Source: Schlegelella_A sp963778525 (GTDB lineage: Bacteria; Pseudomonadota; Gammaproteobacteria; Burkholderiales; Burkholderiaceae_C). Taken from it: 64,000 nucleotides of DNA. Positions 18,323-26,583 of this stretch are shown piece by piece. A model generated the notes under the pieces. The model ran no database searches, was not told where the DNA came from, and saw only the letters and a list, made by a program, of their open reading frames with translations. A program made the position numbers and the translations under genes. Where the stretch lies: NCBI GenBank assembly GCA_963778525.1, contig CAVZUJ010000001.1, positions 434,001-498,000 on the forward strand. The letters are read 5' to 3'. The stretch's first letter is position 1; the number at the start of each line of letters is the position of its first letter.

Positions 18323-19393
18323 ATGCCAGCACAGCGCCGCGACCTCACCCAGATCCTGCTCAGCCTGATCTGCATCGGCGCGCTCGTCGTGGCCGCCTTC
18401 TGGATCGTGCGGCCCTTCGTCGCGGCCACGATCTGGGCGACCACGATCGTCGTCGTCACCTGGCCGCTGATGCTGCGCATCGAGGCGCGCCTGTGGAAGA
18501 GCCGCTGGCTGGCGATCACGGCGCTCATGGTGCTGCTGCTCATCGTCTTCCTGGTGCCCCTGGCACTGCTCATCGGCACCATCGTTTCCAACGACGACGA
18601 GATCACCGCCGCCTGGCATTCGCTGATTTTGTTTCGCATGCCGGCCGCGCCGGATTGGGTGGCCAACGTGCCCGTGATCGGCGGCTGGCTGAGCAAGACC
18701 TGGGAAGACGTGGCCGCGTCGGGCACCGCCGACCTGTGGTCGCGCGTGGCACCGTATGCGGGCAGCGTCACTGCCTGGCTGGTGGCGCGCGCCGGCGGCG
18801 TGGGCTTCCTGATCGTGCAGTACCTCATCACCTTGATCCTCGCCGCCTTCATCTTCGCCAACGGCGAGGAGGCCGCCTTCGCGGCCAAGCGCTTCGGCCA
18901 CCGGCTCGGCGGCAAGGACGGCGAAGACCTGGTGCTGCTGGCCGGGCAGGCCACGCGCGCCGTGGCCATCGGCGTCGGCGTCACGGCGCTGGTGCAGTCG
19001 CTTCTCGGCGGCATCGGCCTGGCCGTTGCCGGCGTGCCCTTCGCGCTGCTTCTCACCGCCCTGCTGTTCGTGCTCTGCATCGCCCAGATCGGGATGCTGC
19101 CGGTGCTCATCCCGGCCGTGATCTGGGTCTACTGGACCGGGCACCCGGTGCTGGGCACGGTGCTGCTGGTGTGGTCGCTGATCGCCAGCCTCATCGACAA
19201 CGTGCTGCGGCCGCTGCTCGTGCGGCGCAGCGCCGACGTGCCGCTGCTGCTCATCTTCGTCGGCGTCATCGGCGGCCTCATCGCCTTCGGGCTCCTCGGC
19301 ATCGTCGTCGGGCCGGTGGTGCTGGCGGTGGCGTACACGGTGCTCAACACCTGGATGAGGCACGAGCCCGCAACGGCACGCAGCGGGCGCTGA
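18323..19393 (+). CDS. AI-2E family transporter
   Basis: A 356-residue membrane protein with eight predicted helices in the AI-2E exporter (PerM/YdiK) pattern: two N-terminal helices, a large soluble loop (about residues 85-155), and a conserved C-terminal block with LIASLIDNVLRPLLVRRSA and FGLLGIVVGPVVLAVAYTV. The family includes autoinducer-2 and Na+/H+ exporters as well as many uncharacterised members, so the substrate is open. It is divergent from the YbaK-like gene. Confidence 0.88.
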   Translation: MPAQRRDLTQILLSLICIGALVVAAFWIVRPFVAATIWATTIVVVTWPLMLRIEARLWKSRWLAITALMVLLLIVFLVPLALLIGTIVSNDDEITAAWHSLILFRMPAAPDWVANVPVIGGWLSKTWEDVAASGTADLWSRVAPYAGSVTAWLVARAGGVGFLIVQYLITLILAAFIFANGEEAAFAAKRFGHRLGGKDGEDLVLLAGQATRAVAIGVGVTALVQSLLGGIGLAVAGVPFALLLTALLFVLCIAQIGMLPVLIPAVIWVYWTGHPVLGTVLLVWSLIASLIDNVLRPLLVRRSADVPLLLIFVGVIGGLIAFGLLGIVVGPVVLAVAYTVLNTWMRHEPATARSGR

Positions 19394-19406
19394 CCGGCGC
19401 GCGCTC

Positions 19407-20192
19407 TCAATGCTCCCGGTCGGCGACCTGGATCGCGCCGACCACGGCCTTGAACTCCTCGCGGTTCACGTCCGAGATCACCCAGTGGTTCATGCCGCTC
19501 TCCGACCAGTGCGCCGTCTGGTAGCCGCGCGTTGAAGAAAAGCTCGGCTTGCTGTCGCCGGCCGGGCCGGGCCAGACGAACGAGTTCACCACGTGCTCGC
19601 CTTGCCGGTAGACGAGCGCGGCCACCGGATGCCCGTCGAGGTAGTCGACCCGGCCGCCCAGGAAGACCGAGCCCGGAATCGCCAGCTCGTTGGCCGGCGG
19701 CGAGAAATCGAGCTTCGACGAGAGGAACGGCTTGACGGTGTGATGCTCCGACGACGCGATGTCGACCAGGTGCTGGCCGAGCGTCGAGCGCACGTGGCTG
19801 GCCACCACTTCGTCGAGCATGCGGTCGTCCTGCGACGGGCGCAGGAACGCCAGGTTGAGCGCCACCGCGAGCGTCGCCACCAGCGCGAACGAGGCCGCGA
19901 GCGGGCGCCAGGCGAACCAGCGCCCGACGGTGGCAGCCAGCGCCGAAGGCCGCACCGGCGCCGGGCTCGGCGCCTGCGGCAGCAGGCCGGCAAGGCCCTG
20001 GCGCAGGGCCGCCGGTGCGGCGTGGTAGTCGGCACCTTCGCGGATGGCGGTGCGCAACTGCCGCAGCGCTTCCACCTGCGCGCGCAGCTCGGCGTCGCCG
20101 CGCATGCGTTCTTCCATCGCGAGCTCGCCGGCGAGGTCGAGCTCGCCGTCGACGAAGGCATTGATCTGTTGAGTTTGCATGAGTGTTTGCAT
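19407..20192 (-). CDS. anti-sigma factor, membrane-anchored
   Basis: A 261-residue protein with an N-terminal anti-sigma-like helix (QQINAFVDGELDLAGELAME), one membrane helix at about residues 90-110 (PLAASFALVATLAVALNLAF) and a periplasmic domain that probably senses the signal. The HxxxCxxC zinc motif of ZAS-type anti-sigma factors is absent. The ATG overlaps the sigma gene stop as TGATG at 20190-20194, so the two are translationally coupled. It likely holds the ECF sigma factor inactive at the membrane. Confidence 0.85.
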   Translation of the reverse strand: MQTLMQTQQINAFVDGELDLAGELAMEERMRGDAELRAQVEALRQLRTAIREGADYHAAPAALRQGLAGLLPQAPSPAPVRPSALAATVGRWFAWRPLAASFALVATLAVALNLAFLRPSQDDRMLDEVVASHVRSTLGQHLVDIASSEHHTVKPFLSSKLDFSPPANELAIPGSVFLGGRVDYLDGHPVAALVYRQGEHVVNSFVWPGPAGDSKPSFSSTRGYQTAHWSESGMNHWVISDVNREEFKAVVGAIQVADREH

Positions 20193-20765
20193 CACGTTCC
20201 CCCGATCTGCGTCGGCCGCGGCACGGTGCGCAGCAGCGGCCGCGGGCTGGGCATCAAGGACTCCCGCATCAGGCCGCGGGCCCGGGCCAGGCGCGACATC
20301 ACGGTGCCGAGCGGGATGTCGGCGATGCGGGCGATGTCGCCATAGGAGAGGTCTTCGAGCTCGCGCAGCACCAGCACCTCGCGATAGGCCACCGGCAGCG
20401 CCGCGATCGCGGCATTGATCTGGGCGCGGTCGGCCTTGCGCAGCGCCACCGAATGCGGCTCGTCGGCCGCGGGCGCGGGCAGCTCCTGCAGGGCGTCGTC
20501 GGTGTCGTCGAGCGACGGCGCGCTCGGCCGGGCGGTTTTCCTTCAGCCATGAATAGCAGGTGTGGCGAACGATCTGCAGCAGCCAGGCGCGCGCGCTGTC
20601 GCCGCGAAAGCCGGCCATGTAGCGCATCGCCCGCAGCAGCGCTTCCTGCACGACGTCCTGCGCATCGTGGTCGTTGTGCGTCAGCCAGCGCGCCAGGTTG
20701 TAGGCGGCATTCAAGTGCGGCAAGGCCAGCGACTCGAAGCGCTTCCGGTTTTCCACATCGCTCAT
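20192..20765 (-). CDS. ECF RNA polymerase sigma factor (frameshifted)
   Basis: Region 2 is in the first frame (AYNLARWLTHNDHDAQDVVQ, then FRGDSARAWLLQIVRHTCYSW). The frame breaks near 20528 in a G/T run, and region 4 follows in another frame (LPVAYREVLVLRELEDLSYG and IPLGTVMSRLARARGLMRE). The repaired length is about 190 aa, standard for ECF sigma factors. It is co-transcribed with the anti-sigma gene and divergent from the metallophosphoesterase operon, its probable target. Confidence 0.88.
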
Positions 20766-20787
20766 TCGCGCTTTCTCCCTGACCCTT

Positions 20788-20815
20788 CAGATCGCCGGCC
20801 GTTCCTCTTTATTCC
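20788..20815 (-). promoter_or_regulatory. candidate ECF promoter of the sigma/anti-sigma operon
   Basis: On the minus strand GGAATAA (20815-20809) is followed after exactly 15 bases by GATCTG (20793-20788), about 23 bp before the sigma start codon. The element matches the two plus-strand sites at 20853 and 24228 in sequence and spacing. Autoregulation of an ECF gene from such a -35/-10 pair is common. Inferred from pattern. Confidence 0.5.
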
Positions 20816-20852
20816 AATCCCGAGCGAATCGTGGGGTTGGCCGTTCTCGGCG

Positions 20853-20880
20853 GGAATTTTTTCGGCCCGGCCCCGATTAG
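20853..20880 (+). promoter_or_regulatory. candidate ECF promoter of the metallophosphoesterase operon
   Basis: GGAATTT (20853-20859), 15 bases, then GATTAG (20875-20880), 50 bp before the ATG of the metallophosphoesterase gene. Same element and spacing as the sites at 20788 (minus) and 24228. A GGAAT-type -35 is typical of several ECF groups. Confidence 0.5.
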
Positions 20881-20930
20881 ATACCCGAGGCCAGCGACAC
20901 GACCCGTGTCCGCCTACCAGGAGGATCTTC

Positions 20931-21839
20931 ATGAGCGCATTCGATCGAAGGCAATTTCTGCGGCTCGCCGGCGTCGGCGGCGTCGTGCTCGTTCCCGGTC
21001 TCGCGGGCGTCTCCGGCATGGCGCACGCGGCCGATGCGATGGGCACGGCCGGCTACGACGACTTCTATTTCGTGCAGCTGTCCGATTCGCACTGGGGCTT
21101 CGAGGGGCCGCCCAATCCCGACGCGCACGTGACCTTGCCGAAGGCCATCGCCTCGGTCAACGCGCTCGCCCAGGCGCCCGACTTCGTCATCTTCACCGGC
21201 GACCTCACCCACACCACCGACGACCCGCGCGAGCGCCGCAAGCGCATGGGCGAAGTGCGCGACATGGTGGCCGGCCTGAAGGTGAAGACCGTGCGCTTCA
21301 TCCCCGGCGAGCACGACGCCGCGCTCGACAACGGCAAGGCCTTCATCGAATTCTTCGGCCCGACCCACTACACCTTCGAGCACAAGGGCGTGCACTTCAT
21401 CGTCCTCGACAACGTCAGCGACCCGGCCGCGCAGCTCGGCGAAGCGCAGCTCGCCTGGCTCGCCGACGACCTCGGCAAGCAGGCCAAGGACGCGCGCATC
21501 GTCGTCTTCGCGCACCGGCCGCTGTTCGACCTCTACCCGCAATGGGACTGGGCCACGCGCGACGGCGCCAAGGCCGTCGACCTGCTCATGCCGTACTCGA
21601 ACGTGACCGTGTTCTACGGCCACATCCACCAGGAGAACCATCACATGACCGGGCACATCGCCCACCACTCGGCGAAGTCGCTGATCTTCGCCCTGCCCGT
21701 GGCCGGCTCGCAGCCCAAGCGGCTGCCGGTGCCGTGGGATCCGGCGCAGCCGTACGCGGGCCTGGGCTTTCGCGAGGTCGAGGCCGAGAAGAAGCCGAAC
21801 GACTACACGATCACCGAGCTTCCCGTTCAAAAGGCCTGA
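20931..21839 (+). CDS. Tat-exported metallophosphoesterase
   Basis: A 302-residue protein preceded by AGGAGGA. The N terminus FDRRQFLRLAG is a twin-arginine signal with a hydrophobic run ending in AHAADA. The calcineurin-like phosphoesterase motifs follow in order: VQLSDSHW, FTGDLTH, GEHDAA (GNHD variant with Glu for Asn), FAHRPL and YGHIHQENHH. Class III phosphodiesterases that cleave cyclic nucleotides share this layout, but many other substrates are possible. First gene of an operon with two redox carriers and a cyclase-fold protein. Confidence 0.85.
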   Translation: MSAFDRRQFLRLAGVGGVVLVPGLAGVSGMAHAADAMGTAGYDDFYFVQLSDSHWGFEGPPNPDAHVTLPKAIASVNALAQAPDFVIFTGDLTHTTDDPRERRKRMGEVRDMVAGLKVKTVRFIPGEHDAALDNGKAFIEFFGPTHYTFEHKGVHFIVLDNVSDPAAQLGEAQLAWLADDLGKQAKDARIVVFAHRPLFDLYPQWDWATRDGAKAVDLLMPYSNVTVFYGHIHQENHHMTGHIAHHSAKSLIFALPVAGSQPKRLPVPWDPAQPYAGLGFREVEAEKKPNDYTITELPVQKA

Positions 21840-21843
21840 TGCA

Positions 21844-22209
21844 ATGACGATGGCGATCAGCAGACGACAAGCGATCGGCGTGGCCGGCGCCCTCGCCCTG
21901 GGCTCGGTGGCGGCCTTCGCCGTGGCCGCGCCGAAGGCCCGGGTGATCAAGATCGTGGCGAAGAAATTCGTCTACGTGCCGAACGAGATTCACGTCAAGC
22001 AGGGCGAGACGGTGCTGCTGGAGCTGACGGCGCCCGAAGTGCCGATGGGCTTCAGCCTGCCCGACTTCTCGACCCGCGTCGACGTCATTCCCGGCAAGGT
22101 GGCGAGCCTGAAGATCACGCCCGACAAGACCGGCAGCTTCACCTTCCTCTGCGATGTATTCTGCGGAACGGGGCACGAGGATATGGCCGGCACCCTGGTC
22201 GTCACATGA
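21844..22209 (+). CDS. CuA-like cupredoxin, exported
   Basis: A 121-residue protein with a Tat-like signal (ISRRQAIGVAGALALG) and a cupredoxin fold. The C-terminal loop CDVFCGTGHEDMAG matches the CuA motif CxxxCxxxHxxM of cytochrome oxidase subunit II and nitrous oxide reductase. The earlier His ligand, normally in the strand before the first loop, is not visible: the equivalent segment is VPMGFSLPDF. It may bind copper with altered ligation. The stop overlaps the HiPIP start by four bases. Confidence 0.83.
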   Translation: MTMAISRRQAIGVAGALALGSVAAFAVAAPKARVIKIVAKKFVYVPNEIHVKQGETVLLELTAPEVPMGFSLPDFSTRVDVIPGKVASLKITPDKTGSFTFLCDVFCGTGHEDMAGTLVVT

Positions 22210-22511
22210 AGCCCCTGCGCATCGATGAGGTCTCGCGGCGAAGTGCGTTGCAACGAGGGTTCGGCGCGCTTGCCGGCGTGGCCGTGTTCTGGGTCGGCGG
22301 GCCCGCTGCCCGGGCGGCGGCGCCGGCCAGGCTGGCCAAGGCCACGGTGCAATACACCGATGCCGGCCAGGTGCCCGGCAAGACCTGCGACGACTGCAGC
22401 CAGTTCATCGCCGGCAAGACGAGCGCCGACCCGGGCACCTGCAAGATCGTCGAGGGCGAAGTCAGTCCGCACGGCCACTGCATCGCGTTCACGCCCCTGC
22501 CCAAGCGCTGA
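22206..22511 (+). CDS. high-potential iron-sulfur protein (HiPIP)
   Basis: A 101-residue protein with a Tat signal (VSRRSALQRGFGALAG) and the four HiPIP cysteines in KTCDDCSQFIAG, GTCKIVEG and HGHCIAFTPL. HiPIPs carry a 4Fe-4S cluster at high potential and shuttle electrons in the periplasm, usually from a quinol-oxidising complex to an oxidase or reaction centre. The aromatic residue that usually precedes the last Cys is His here. Tight overlap with the cupredoxin gene and a 6-bp gap to the cyclase-fold gene imply joint function. Confidence 0.88.
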   Translation: MKPLRIDEVSRRSALQRGFGALAGVAVFWVGGPAARAAAPARLAKATVQYTDAGQVPGKTCDDCSQFIAGKTSADPGTCKIVEGEVSPHGHCIAFTPLPKR

Positions 22512-22517
22512 GCCCTG

Positions 22518-24167
22518 ATGCGGCGCCCGCTGCGCCTCGCTTCGGGGTTGGTGCTGTTCACTTATGTGGCGGCGCACCTCGTCAATCACGCGCTCGGCCT
22601 GGTCTCGCTCGCCGCGGCCGAGCGCGGCCTGGGCCTGGCCCTCGCGCTCTGGCACAGCCTGCCGGGAACGGTCTTGCTGTACGGCGCGGCGGGCGTGCAT
22701 CTGACGCTCGCCTTCGAGTCCATCTATGCCCGCCGCACCCTGCGCATGGCGCCGATCGAGATGTGGCGGATCGCCCTCGGCCTCGGCATTCCGACGCTCC
22801 TGATCGGCCACGCCGTCGGCACGCGCCTGGCCTGGGAGCTGTACCAGCTCTCGCCGCAGTATTCGCGCGTCGTCTGGTCGCTCTGGGCATCCGACGGCCA
22901 GGGCCGCCAGCTCGCCCTGCTGGTGCCGGGCTGGCTGCACGGCTGCCTCGGCATCCACATCGCGTTCGCCTCCCGCCCGCTCTATCAGCGCCTGCACCGC
23001 TTCCTGTTCAGCGCCGCGCTCCTGCTGCCGGTGCTCGGCGGCCTCGGCTTCCTGGCGATGGGACGCGAGCTCGCCGCCGACCCTTCGAACCGGGCTCACC
23101 TCGACGCCCTGATCGCCCTGCCCGCGCACAGCGGCGCCACCCTGATCGGTGTGCGCGAGACCTTGCTCGCCCTGTACTTCTCGGCCATCGCGGCGGTGTT
23201 CGCGGCGCGTGAGATCCGGGCCCTGGTCGAGCGTCGCACGCACGCGCTGGTGAGCATCGCGTACCCGCAGCGCACGCTGCAGGTGCCGCGCGGCTGGAGC
23301 GTGCTGGAGGCCAGCCGCAGCCATCGCCTGCCGCACGTCTCGATGTGCGGCGGCCGCGCCCGCTGCTCGACCTGTCGGGTGCGCGTGACGCATGGCGAGG
23401 ATCGCTGCCCGCCGCCCTCGCCGGCGGAGCAGGCGACGCTCGCGCGCGTCAACGCCGGCGCGGGCGTGCGCCTGGCGTGCCAGCTTCGGCCGACCGGCGA
23501 CATCGCGGTGCTGCCGCTGCTCGATGCGCGAAGCCACGCCACGCCGATCGCGCGCGCGCCGAGAACGATCGAGCAGGACGTGGCACTGCTGTGCGTCGAC
23601 TGGCGCGGCCGCGACGCGGTTCTCGCCGGCCTCCTGCCGCAGGACGCGGTCTTCCTCTCGCGCCTCTTTCGCGAGGCGACCGATGCCGTCATCGTTGCCG
23701 CCGGCGGAACCGAATCCGACTCGGCGGCCGGCAGCACGATGGCGCTCTTCGGCGTCGGCTCCGGCAGCGACATCGCTGCAGCCTGCCGCGCCGCGCTCGC
23801 CGCGGCGCGCAGCCTCGAGCAGGCGCTGGCCGAGCTCGCCGGCGGGTGGCAAGGCGAGTTCGGCGTCGTTGCCGACTTCGGGCTTTGCGTGCACGTCGGG
23901 CCGGTCGCGATCGGCGAGTTCGGCATCGAGAGCGCGCGCCGGTTCACGACGGCGGGCGCGGCCGTCGAGACCCTGACGCGGATGCGCGCACTGGCGGCCG
24001 GGAGCGGCACGCGAGTGCTGGTGTCTCTCGACGTGCTGCGTCGCGCCGGGGCATCGAGCGATGCGCTCGCCGCAATGAACGCTGAAAGGCTCGACGCGGG
24101 CAGCGGTGCGCAAGTCGTCGCGCTGCACTCGCTCACTGCGGTCAAGCCTCTGTTCGGCACGCGCTGA
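22518..24167 (+). CDS. membrane cytochrome-b-like / 2Fe-2S ferredoxin / class III cyclase-fold protein
   Basis: Three parts are visible in 549 residues. Residues 1-235: about six membrane helices rich in His (AAHLVNHALG, ALWHSLPG, GVHLTLAF, GCLGIHIAF), like the diheme anchor of succinate dehydrogenase-type proteins. Residues 240-340: a plant-type ferredoxin domain with MCGGRARCSTCRVRV and a distal ACQL, giving four cluster Cys. Residues 355-540: a class III adenylate cyclase fold starting LLCVDWRGRD. In the cyclase part the second metal Asp is Ser (GSTMALFG) and the usual VNxAxR reads VETLTRM, so activity is doubtful. Redox-regulated cyclases with a related anchor exist (S. meliloti CyaC). 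Confidence 0.85.
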   Translation: MRRPLRLASGLVLFTYVAAHLVNHALGLVSLAAAERGLGLALALWHSLPGTVLLYGAAGVHLTLAFESIYARRTLRMAPIEMWRIALGLGIPTLLIGHAVGTRLAWELYQLSPQYSRVVWSLWASDGQGRQLALLVPGWLHGCLGIHIAFASRPLYQRLHRFLFSAALLLPVLGGLGFLAMGRELAADPSNRAHLDALIALPAHSGATLIGVRETLLALYFSAIAAVFAAREIRALVERRTHALVSIAYPQRTLQVPRGWSVLEASRSHRLPHVSMCGGRARCSTCRVRVTHGEDRCPPPSPAEQATLARVNAGAGVRLACQLRPTGDIAVLPLLDARSHATPIARAPRTIEQDVALLCVDWRGRDAVLAGLLPQDAVFLSRLFREATDAVIVAAGGTESDSAAGSTMALFGVGSGSDIAAACRAALAAARSLEQALAELAGGWQGEFGVVADFGLCVHVGPVAIGEFGIESARRFTTAGAAVETLTRMRALAAGSGTRVLVSLDVLRRAGASSDALAAMNAERLDAGSGAQVVALHSLTAVKPLFGTR

Positions 24168-24227
24168 CCGCGCAAGCCGCCGTTTCATTCCAATCCAGTT
24201 GCGCTGACGCGCCTATTCGATTCCGCC

Positions 24228-24255
24228 GGAATTTCGGCAGCGCCGAACCGGTTTT
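24228..24255 (+). promoter_or_regulatory. candidate ECF promoter of the DUF4148-porin genes
   Basis: GGAATTT (24228-24234), 15 bases, then GGTTTT (24250-24255), 50 bp before the DUF4148 start. It matches the site at 20853 in spacing and start-codon distance. A 10-base direct repeat ATTCCAATCC also lies upstream of both promoters (20811-20820 and 24187-24196). Confidence 0.42.
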
Positions 24256-24305
24256 GACATGCGAGAGCCAGCCGGCCCTCGCAGACCGTCAACCAAGGAA
24301 TCGAC

Positions 24306-24833
24306 ATGAACATCGCCCGCACCTCCCTCACCCTGTTGATGCTTGCGGCGCTCGGCACGTCGGCCGAAGCGCATGTAGAAAAGACCGCCGATCAGGCCCG
24401 GGCCGACTATGCCGAAGCACTGCGCACCGGCGACGTGATGGCGCCGGGCGACAGCGGCATGAAGCTCAGCGAGCTGTACCCGCAGCGCTATCCGCACGCA
24501 GCTGGTCCCGCGGTCGTGGCCACGACGCGGGCGCAGGTGAAGAGCGAGCTGGCCGAAGCGATGCGCAGCGGCGACATGCTCGCCAGCGGCGATGGCGGGC
24601 TGAAGCTCAACGAGGAGTTCGCGGGCCACTATCCGGCATCGACGGTGGTTGCGGTTTCGAAGACGCGTGCGCAGGTGAACGCGGAAACCGTCGAGGCCAT
24701 CCGCACCGGCGACATGGTGGCCAGCGGCGAGGCGACGGCCAGGCTGAACGAGGAGTTTCCGCAGCGCTACCTCAAGGCGCGCGCCCTCTACGCCAGCAAG
24801 GCGCAGGGTTCGACGGCGACGGCGACGCACTGA
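24306..24833 (+). CDS. DUF4148 repeat protein, exported
   Basis: A 175-residue protein with a Sec signal peptide ending near SAEAH and three DUF4148-type repeats of about 45 residues, each reading roughly (T)RAQV--E--EA-R-GD--A-GD-G-KLNE--P-(H/R)Y. The domain is found mostly in Burkholderiales and its function is unknown. It lies 57 bp before the porin gene and behind a candidate ECF promoter, so it may belong to the same envelope response. Confidence 0.82.
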   Translation: MNIARTSLTLLMLAALGTSAEAHVEKTADQARADYAEALRTGDVMAPGDSGMKLSELYPQRYPHAAGPAVVATTRAQVKSELAEAMRSGDMLASGDGGLKLNEEFAGHYPASTVVAVSKTRAQVNAETVEAIRTGDMVASGEATARLNEEFPQRYLKARALYASKAQGSTATATH

Positions 24834-24889
24834 GTCGCGCCGCTCGGCCTGTCACCCCACGCCACGACGACAACGGAAAACGACCCCCC

Positions 24890-26221
24890 ATGACTTCCCA
24901 CACGATGACGCGCAGCACCTTGTGCCTCGCGATGACCGCCGCGCTCTACAGCATCGCTTCTCCTGCGCGCGCCGACTCGCTGCAGGACCTGAAGAGCCAG
25001 CTCGACCAGGTGCTGCAGAAGATCGCGCAGCTCGAGCAGAAGCAGCGCGACGCCGAGTCCGCGCCGGCGCAGGCAGCCTCTCCGGCGCCGGCCAACGCGG
25101 TCACCGCGGGGGCGACGAAGGGCTCGTTCAAGCTGCCCGGCTCCGACACCTCGGTGATCTTCGGCGGCTACGCCAAGCTCGACGCGGTGCTGTCGAATCC
25201 GAGCGTCGGCGCGGGCAGCACGGCCGACCTGGAGCTGGAGGCGGGCAACATCCCGGTCGGCCCGGACGCCAAGGCCGGCGAGCGCAACCAGGTCAAGCTG
25301 GGCGCTCGCCAGTCGAGGCTGTTCGCGGGCACCGCCACGCCGACCGCGTGGGGTCCGCTCACCACCTACCTCGAGTTCGATCTCTACGGCGCCGCCGGCA
25401 ACGAAAGCGTCTCGAACTCGAACGGCCTGCGCGTTCGCCATGCCTACGGCACGCTCGGCGGCCTGCTGGCGGGCCAGACCTGGACCACGTTCTCGGACGT
25501 CGACGCGTATCCCGAGACGGTCGACTTCGGCGGCCCGGTGGGCACGATCTTCGCCCGCCAGGCACAGGTGCGCTGGACGCAAGCGTTCGCCGGTGGCCAA
25601 TGGTCGCTCGCCCTCGAGAATCCGGAGACCGTGGCGACGCTGCCGAACGGCGCGCAGTTCCGGGCCGACGACGACCGGCTGCCCGATCTCGCCGGCATCG
25701 TCCGCTTCAACACCGCGTTCGGCCACTACTCGCTCGCGGCCGTGGCGCGCCAGCTTCGCGTCGACTCCGCGAGCGCGCCGGCCAGCCACGACCAGAAGCT
25801 CGGCTCGGCGCTCGGCGTGAACGGCGTCGTGCCGACCCTCGGCAACGACGACGTCCGCTTCTCGGCCTACTACGGCAACGGCATCGGCCGCTATTCCATC
25901 GGCTTTTTCACGGACGCCCTGCTCGATGCGGACGGTCGCATCCAGCTGCCGAACGAATGGCTGGGCACCGTCGCCTATCGGCACTTCTGGAACCCGAAGC
26001 TGCGCTCGACCCTGGCGCTCTCGGAGCTCGGCTCGAGCGATCCCGGCGGCAGCCCGGGCAGCGTCAACCGCAATGCACAGTCGGCCCACCTCAACGTCAT
26101 CTGGAGCCCGGTCGCGCAGACCAATTTCGGCCTGGAGTACATCTACGCGCGGCGCGAGATCCAGAGCGGCGACGCCGGAACGCTCAATCGGCTGCAGGCC
26201 TCGGCACAGTATTTCTTCTGA
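24890..26221 (+). CDS. DcaP-like outer membrane porin
   Basis: A 443-residue exported protein: signal peptide ending PARADS, a short coiled coil (LQDLKSQLDQVLQKIAQLEQ) typical of trimeric DcaP-type porins, a Pro/Ala linker, then a beta-barrel from about residue 85 with the family pattern FGGYAKLDAVL, RLFAGTATPTAWGPLTTYLE and a terminal Phe (SAQYFF) recognised by the BAM complex. DcaP proteins admit dicarboxylates and similar solutes. Possibly co-transcribed with the DUF4148 gene. Confidence 0.85.
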   Translation: MTSHTMTRSTLCLAMTAALYSIASPARADSLQDLKSQLDQVLQKIAQLEQKQRDAESAPAQAASPAPANAVTAGATKGSFKLPGSDTSVIFGGYAKLDAVLSNPSVGAGSTADLELEAGNIPVGPDAKAGERNQVKLGARQSRLFAGTATPTAWGPLTTYLEFDLYGAAGNESVSNSNGLRVRHAYGTLGGLLAGQTWTTFSDVDAYPETVDFGGPVGTIFARQAQVRWTQAFAGGQWSLALENPETVATLPNGAQFRADDDRLPDLAGIVRFNTAFGHYSLAAVARQLRVDSASAPASHDQKLGSALGVNGVVPTLGNDDVRFSAYYGNGIGRYSIGFFTDALLDADGRIQLPNEWLGTVAYRHFWNPKLRSTLALSELGSSDPGGSPGSVNRNAQSAHLNVIWSPVAQTNFGLEYIYARREIQSGDAGTLNRLQASAQYFF

Positions 26222-26325
26222 GCCCTGCGTGGCCGGGCGCGCGGATTGGATCGACGGCAAAACCGGGCGGGCGAACGGCGCGGCGGCCGCGCGCATCGGC
26301 GCCGCCGCGCCATACGCTTGCGGCC

Positions 26326-26523
26326 ATGGTCGTCGACCCTTTGGCCAAGCTGCGTCGCTTCACCTGGGTGCAGGACTTCGCGGCGCGTCTCGCGGAGCTC
26401 GGAGCGCCGGCCAGCAGCGAAGTGCTGCTCGAGCTCGCCAAGGACCGCTTCGAGACGAGCCCCGAGCGCGACGCGGTACGGGCCGCCGAGTCAGCCTGGA
26501 GCGAGTGGCCGACCGAGAGCTGA
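26326..26523 (+). CDS. small hypothetical protein (65 aa)
   Basis: A short charged, helical protein (LAKLRRFTWVQDFAARLAEL, ending ESAWSEWPTES). I recognise no family. The composition and codon use look like coding sequence, and it starts about 100 bp after the porin stop with no competing gene. No signal or membrane segment is visible. Confidence 0.5.
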   Translation: MVVDPLAKLRRFTWVQDFAARLAELGAPASSEVLLELAKDRFETSPERDAVRAAESAWSEWPTES

Positions 26524-26583
26524 CGCGGCTCGATCGGCAGCGTGCAGGTTGGCGCGCAGGATGGGGAAAGCCGATGCGCTTGC

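Noticed and set aside
24166..24194. A fourth GGAAT-N15-GGTCAG site on the minus strand
   Set aside because: It points into the 3' end of the cyclase-fold gene with no gene to drive; more likely chance or part of the upstream element shared with the sigma promoter region.
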